In this document: positions 63,148-64,000 of the stretch, piece by piece
Numbering within the stretch: position 1 is the first letter of the stretch
Layout: every line of letters begins with the position of its first letter
Assembly (NCBI RefSeq): GCF_002866065.1
Contig: NZ_LNJZ01000005.1
Location: 230,144 to 294,143 of the forward strand
Direction of reading: 5' to 3'
DNA from: Thiopseudomonas denitrificans
Lineage (GTDB): Bacteria > Pseudomonadota > Gammaproteobacteria > Pseudomonadales > Pseudomonadaceae
Length of the DNA: 64,000 bases
Program-made: the position numbers and the translations under genes
Notes under the pieces: generated by a model
What the model was told of the DNA's origin: nothing
The model's database searches: none
What the model saw: only the letters and a program-made list of their open reading frames with translations

Positions 63148-63720
63148 ATGACAGACGAACAGCAACAGGATCAGGACGCACCGCTCAGCGAAGAACAGGT
63201 CGCGCAGGAACTGGAGCAGGGCGGCCTGCAGGCCCGTGTCGAAGAGCTGGAGGCGCAACTGGCCGAAGCCAGGGACCAGGCGCTGCGTGCGGTTGCCGAA
63301 ATGCAGAACATCCGCCGCCGTAGCGAGCAGGATGTCGAGAAGGCCCACAAGTTCGCGCTGGAAAAATTCGCCGGCGACATGCTGGCCGTGGTCGACTCGC
63401 TGGAGCGGGGCACCCAGGTGGCCGATCAGGCCAATGAGGCGGTCAAGCCGATGCTCGAAGGTATGCAGCTGACCCTCAAGCAGTTGCTCGATACCCTCAG
63501 GCGCTTTCAGGTCGAGCGGGTCGATCCGCTGGGTCAGCCGTTCAACCCCGAGCTGCATCAGGCCATGGCAATGGAAGAAAGCACCAGCGCCGAGCCCGAC
63601 AGCGTGCTCAAGGTGTTCCAGTGCGGCTACACCCTCAACGGCAGGCTGCTGCGCCCGGCCATGGTGGTGGTGAGCAAGGCACCCAGCGAAGCGCCGGTGA
63701 AAATTGACGAACAGGCTTGA
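63148..63720 (+). CDS. grpE: Nucleotide exchange factor GrpE
   Basis: Releases ADP from DnaK. 190 aa. Acidic/Gln-rich N-terminus, long coiled coil (about 30-90: [44 protein letters not shown] given as a range), [15 protein letters not shown], then the beta domain with [17 protein letters not shown] (about 130) and [21 protein letters not shown] (about 155-175). Three consecutive in-frame ATGs occur (63142, 63145, 63148); I chose 63148, six bases after CGAGGA. It is transcribed from a sigma32 promoter, with dnaK next. Confidence 0.95.
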   Translation: MTDEQQQDQDAPLSEEQVAQELEQGGLQARVEELEAQLAEARDQALRAVAEMQNIRRRSEQDVEKAHKFALEKFAGDMLAVVDSLERGTQVADQANEAVKPMLEGMQLTLKQLLDTLRRFQVERVDPLGQPFNPELHQAMAMEESTSAEPDSVLKVFQCGYTLNGRLLRPAMVVVSKAPSEAPVKIDEQA

Positions 63721-63774
63721 AAAGCCGGTTTGCAGCCCCATTAAGTGTCCATCAGTTTCAAACATTGCCATTAG

Positions 63775-64000
<226 letters not shown>

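Overview
The window is a piece of a gammaproteobacterial chromosome, almost certainly Pseudomonadaceae. The evidence is gene content and order: a PQQ/ethanol-oxidation locus laid out as in Pseudomonas aeruginosa and P. putida, the finR-fpr and cadR-cadA divergent pairs, lptFG divergent from pepA, and Pseudomonas-type REP palindromes with a RAYT gene. Several usual Pseudomonas neighbours are missing: valS next to holC, dksA next to sfsA, and flgF-L after flgE. This suggests a rearranged and perhaps compact lineage. I cannot assign the species from sequence alone.

Positions 1-24500 form a nearly complete PQQ-dependent alcohol oxidation island. It contains exaC (acetaldehyde dehydrogenase, 3' end outside the window); pqqA, pqqB-E and the peptidase pqqH; the sensor kinase ercS with ercA; the M16 protease pqqF; a porin; a FIST sensor protein overlapping the ErcS'-type hybrid kinase; and an exported metallo-hydrolase with a SoxYZ-like carrier ('quinoprotein relay' genes). 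These are followed by exaB (cytochrome c550), exaA (quinoprotein ethanol dehydrogenase), an exported pentapeptide-repeat protein, two NarL-type response regulators (EraR-like and ErbR/AgmR) and a CxxxCW rhodanese-like protein. Together they would import an alcohol, oxidise it in the periplasm via PQQ to the aldehyde and acid, pass electrons to cytochrome c550, make the cofactor, and regulate the set. A short motif (CTTTGG or its complement CCAAAG) recurs in most control regions of the island. At three promoters it occurs as a pair spaced 21-22 bp.

Positions 24500-39000 hold housekeeping genes: an OsmC-like protein, a DUF3108 protein, purN-purM, a small conserved gene, holC, pepA, lptF-lptG, zapE, cvfB, an alpha/beta hydrolase, and a DevBCA/MacAB-like ABC exporter. 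Positions 39058-42317 are an isolated flgBCDE operon with a consensus sigma54 promoter and a terminator directly after flgE.

Positions 42300-60300 hold a periplasmic cyclophilin, epmB, finR/fpr, DUF4197-nagB, cadR/cadA, a small membrane protein with an MFS transporter, and a lytic transglycosylase. Then come a very short FtsZ-like GTPase domain protein, nfeD-qmcA, a candidate small RNA, a GNAT, a DAHP synthase, ribA with a membrane protein, an aminotransferase and sfsA. Positions 60269-61293 are a repeat-rich patch: REP palindromes around a RAYT gene broken by an amber codon, then four tandem copies of a roughly 56-bp unit. The window ends with recN (LexA box) divergent from grpE-dnaK (heat-shock promoter).

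The most unusual items are the truncated FtsZ-like protein (53002-53553), the phased CTTTGG motif of the PQQ island, and the candidate small RNA with a C-rich loop (about 55414-55507).
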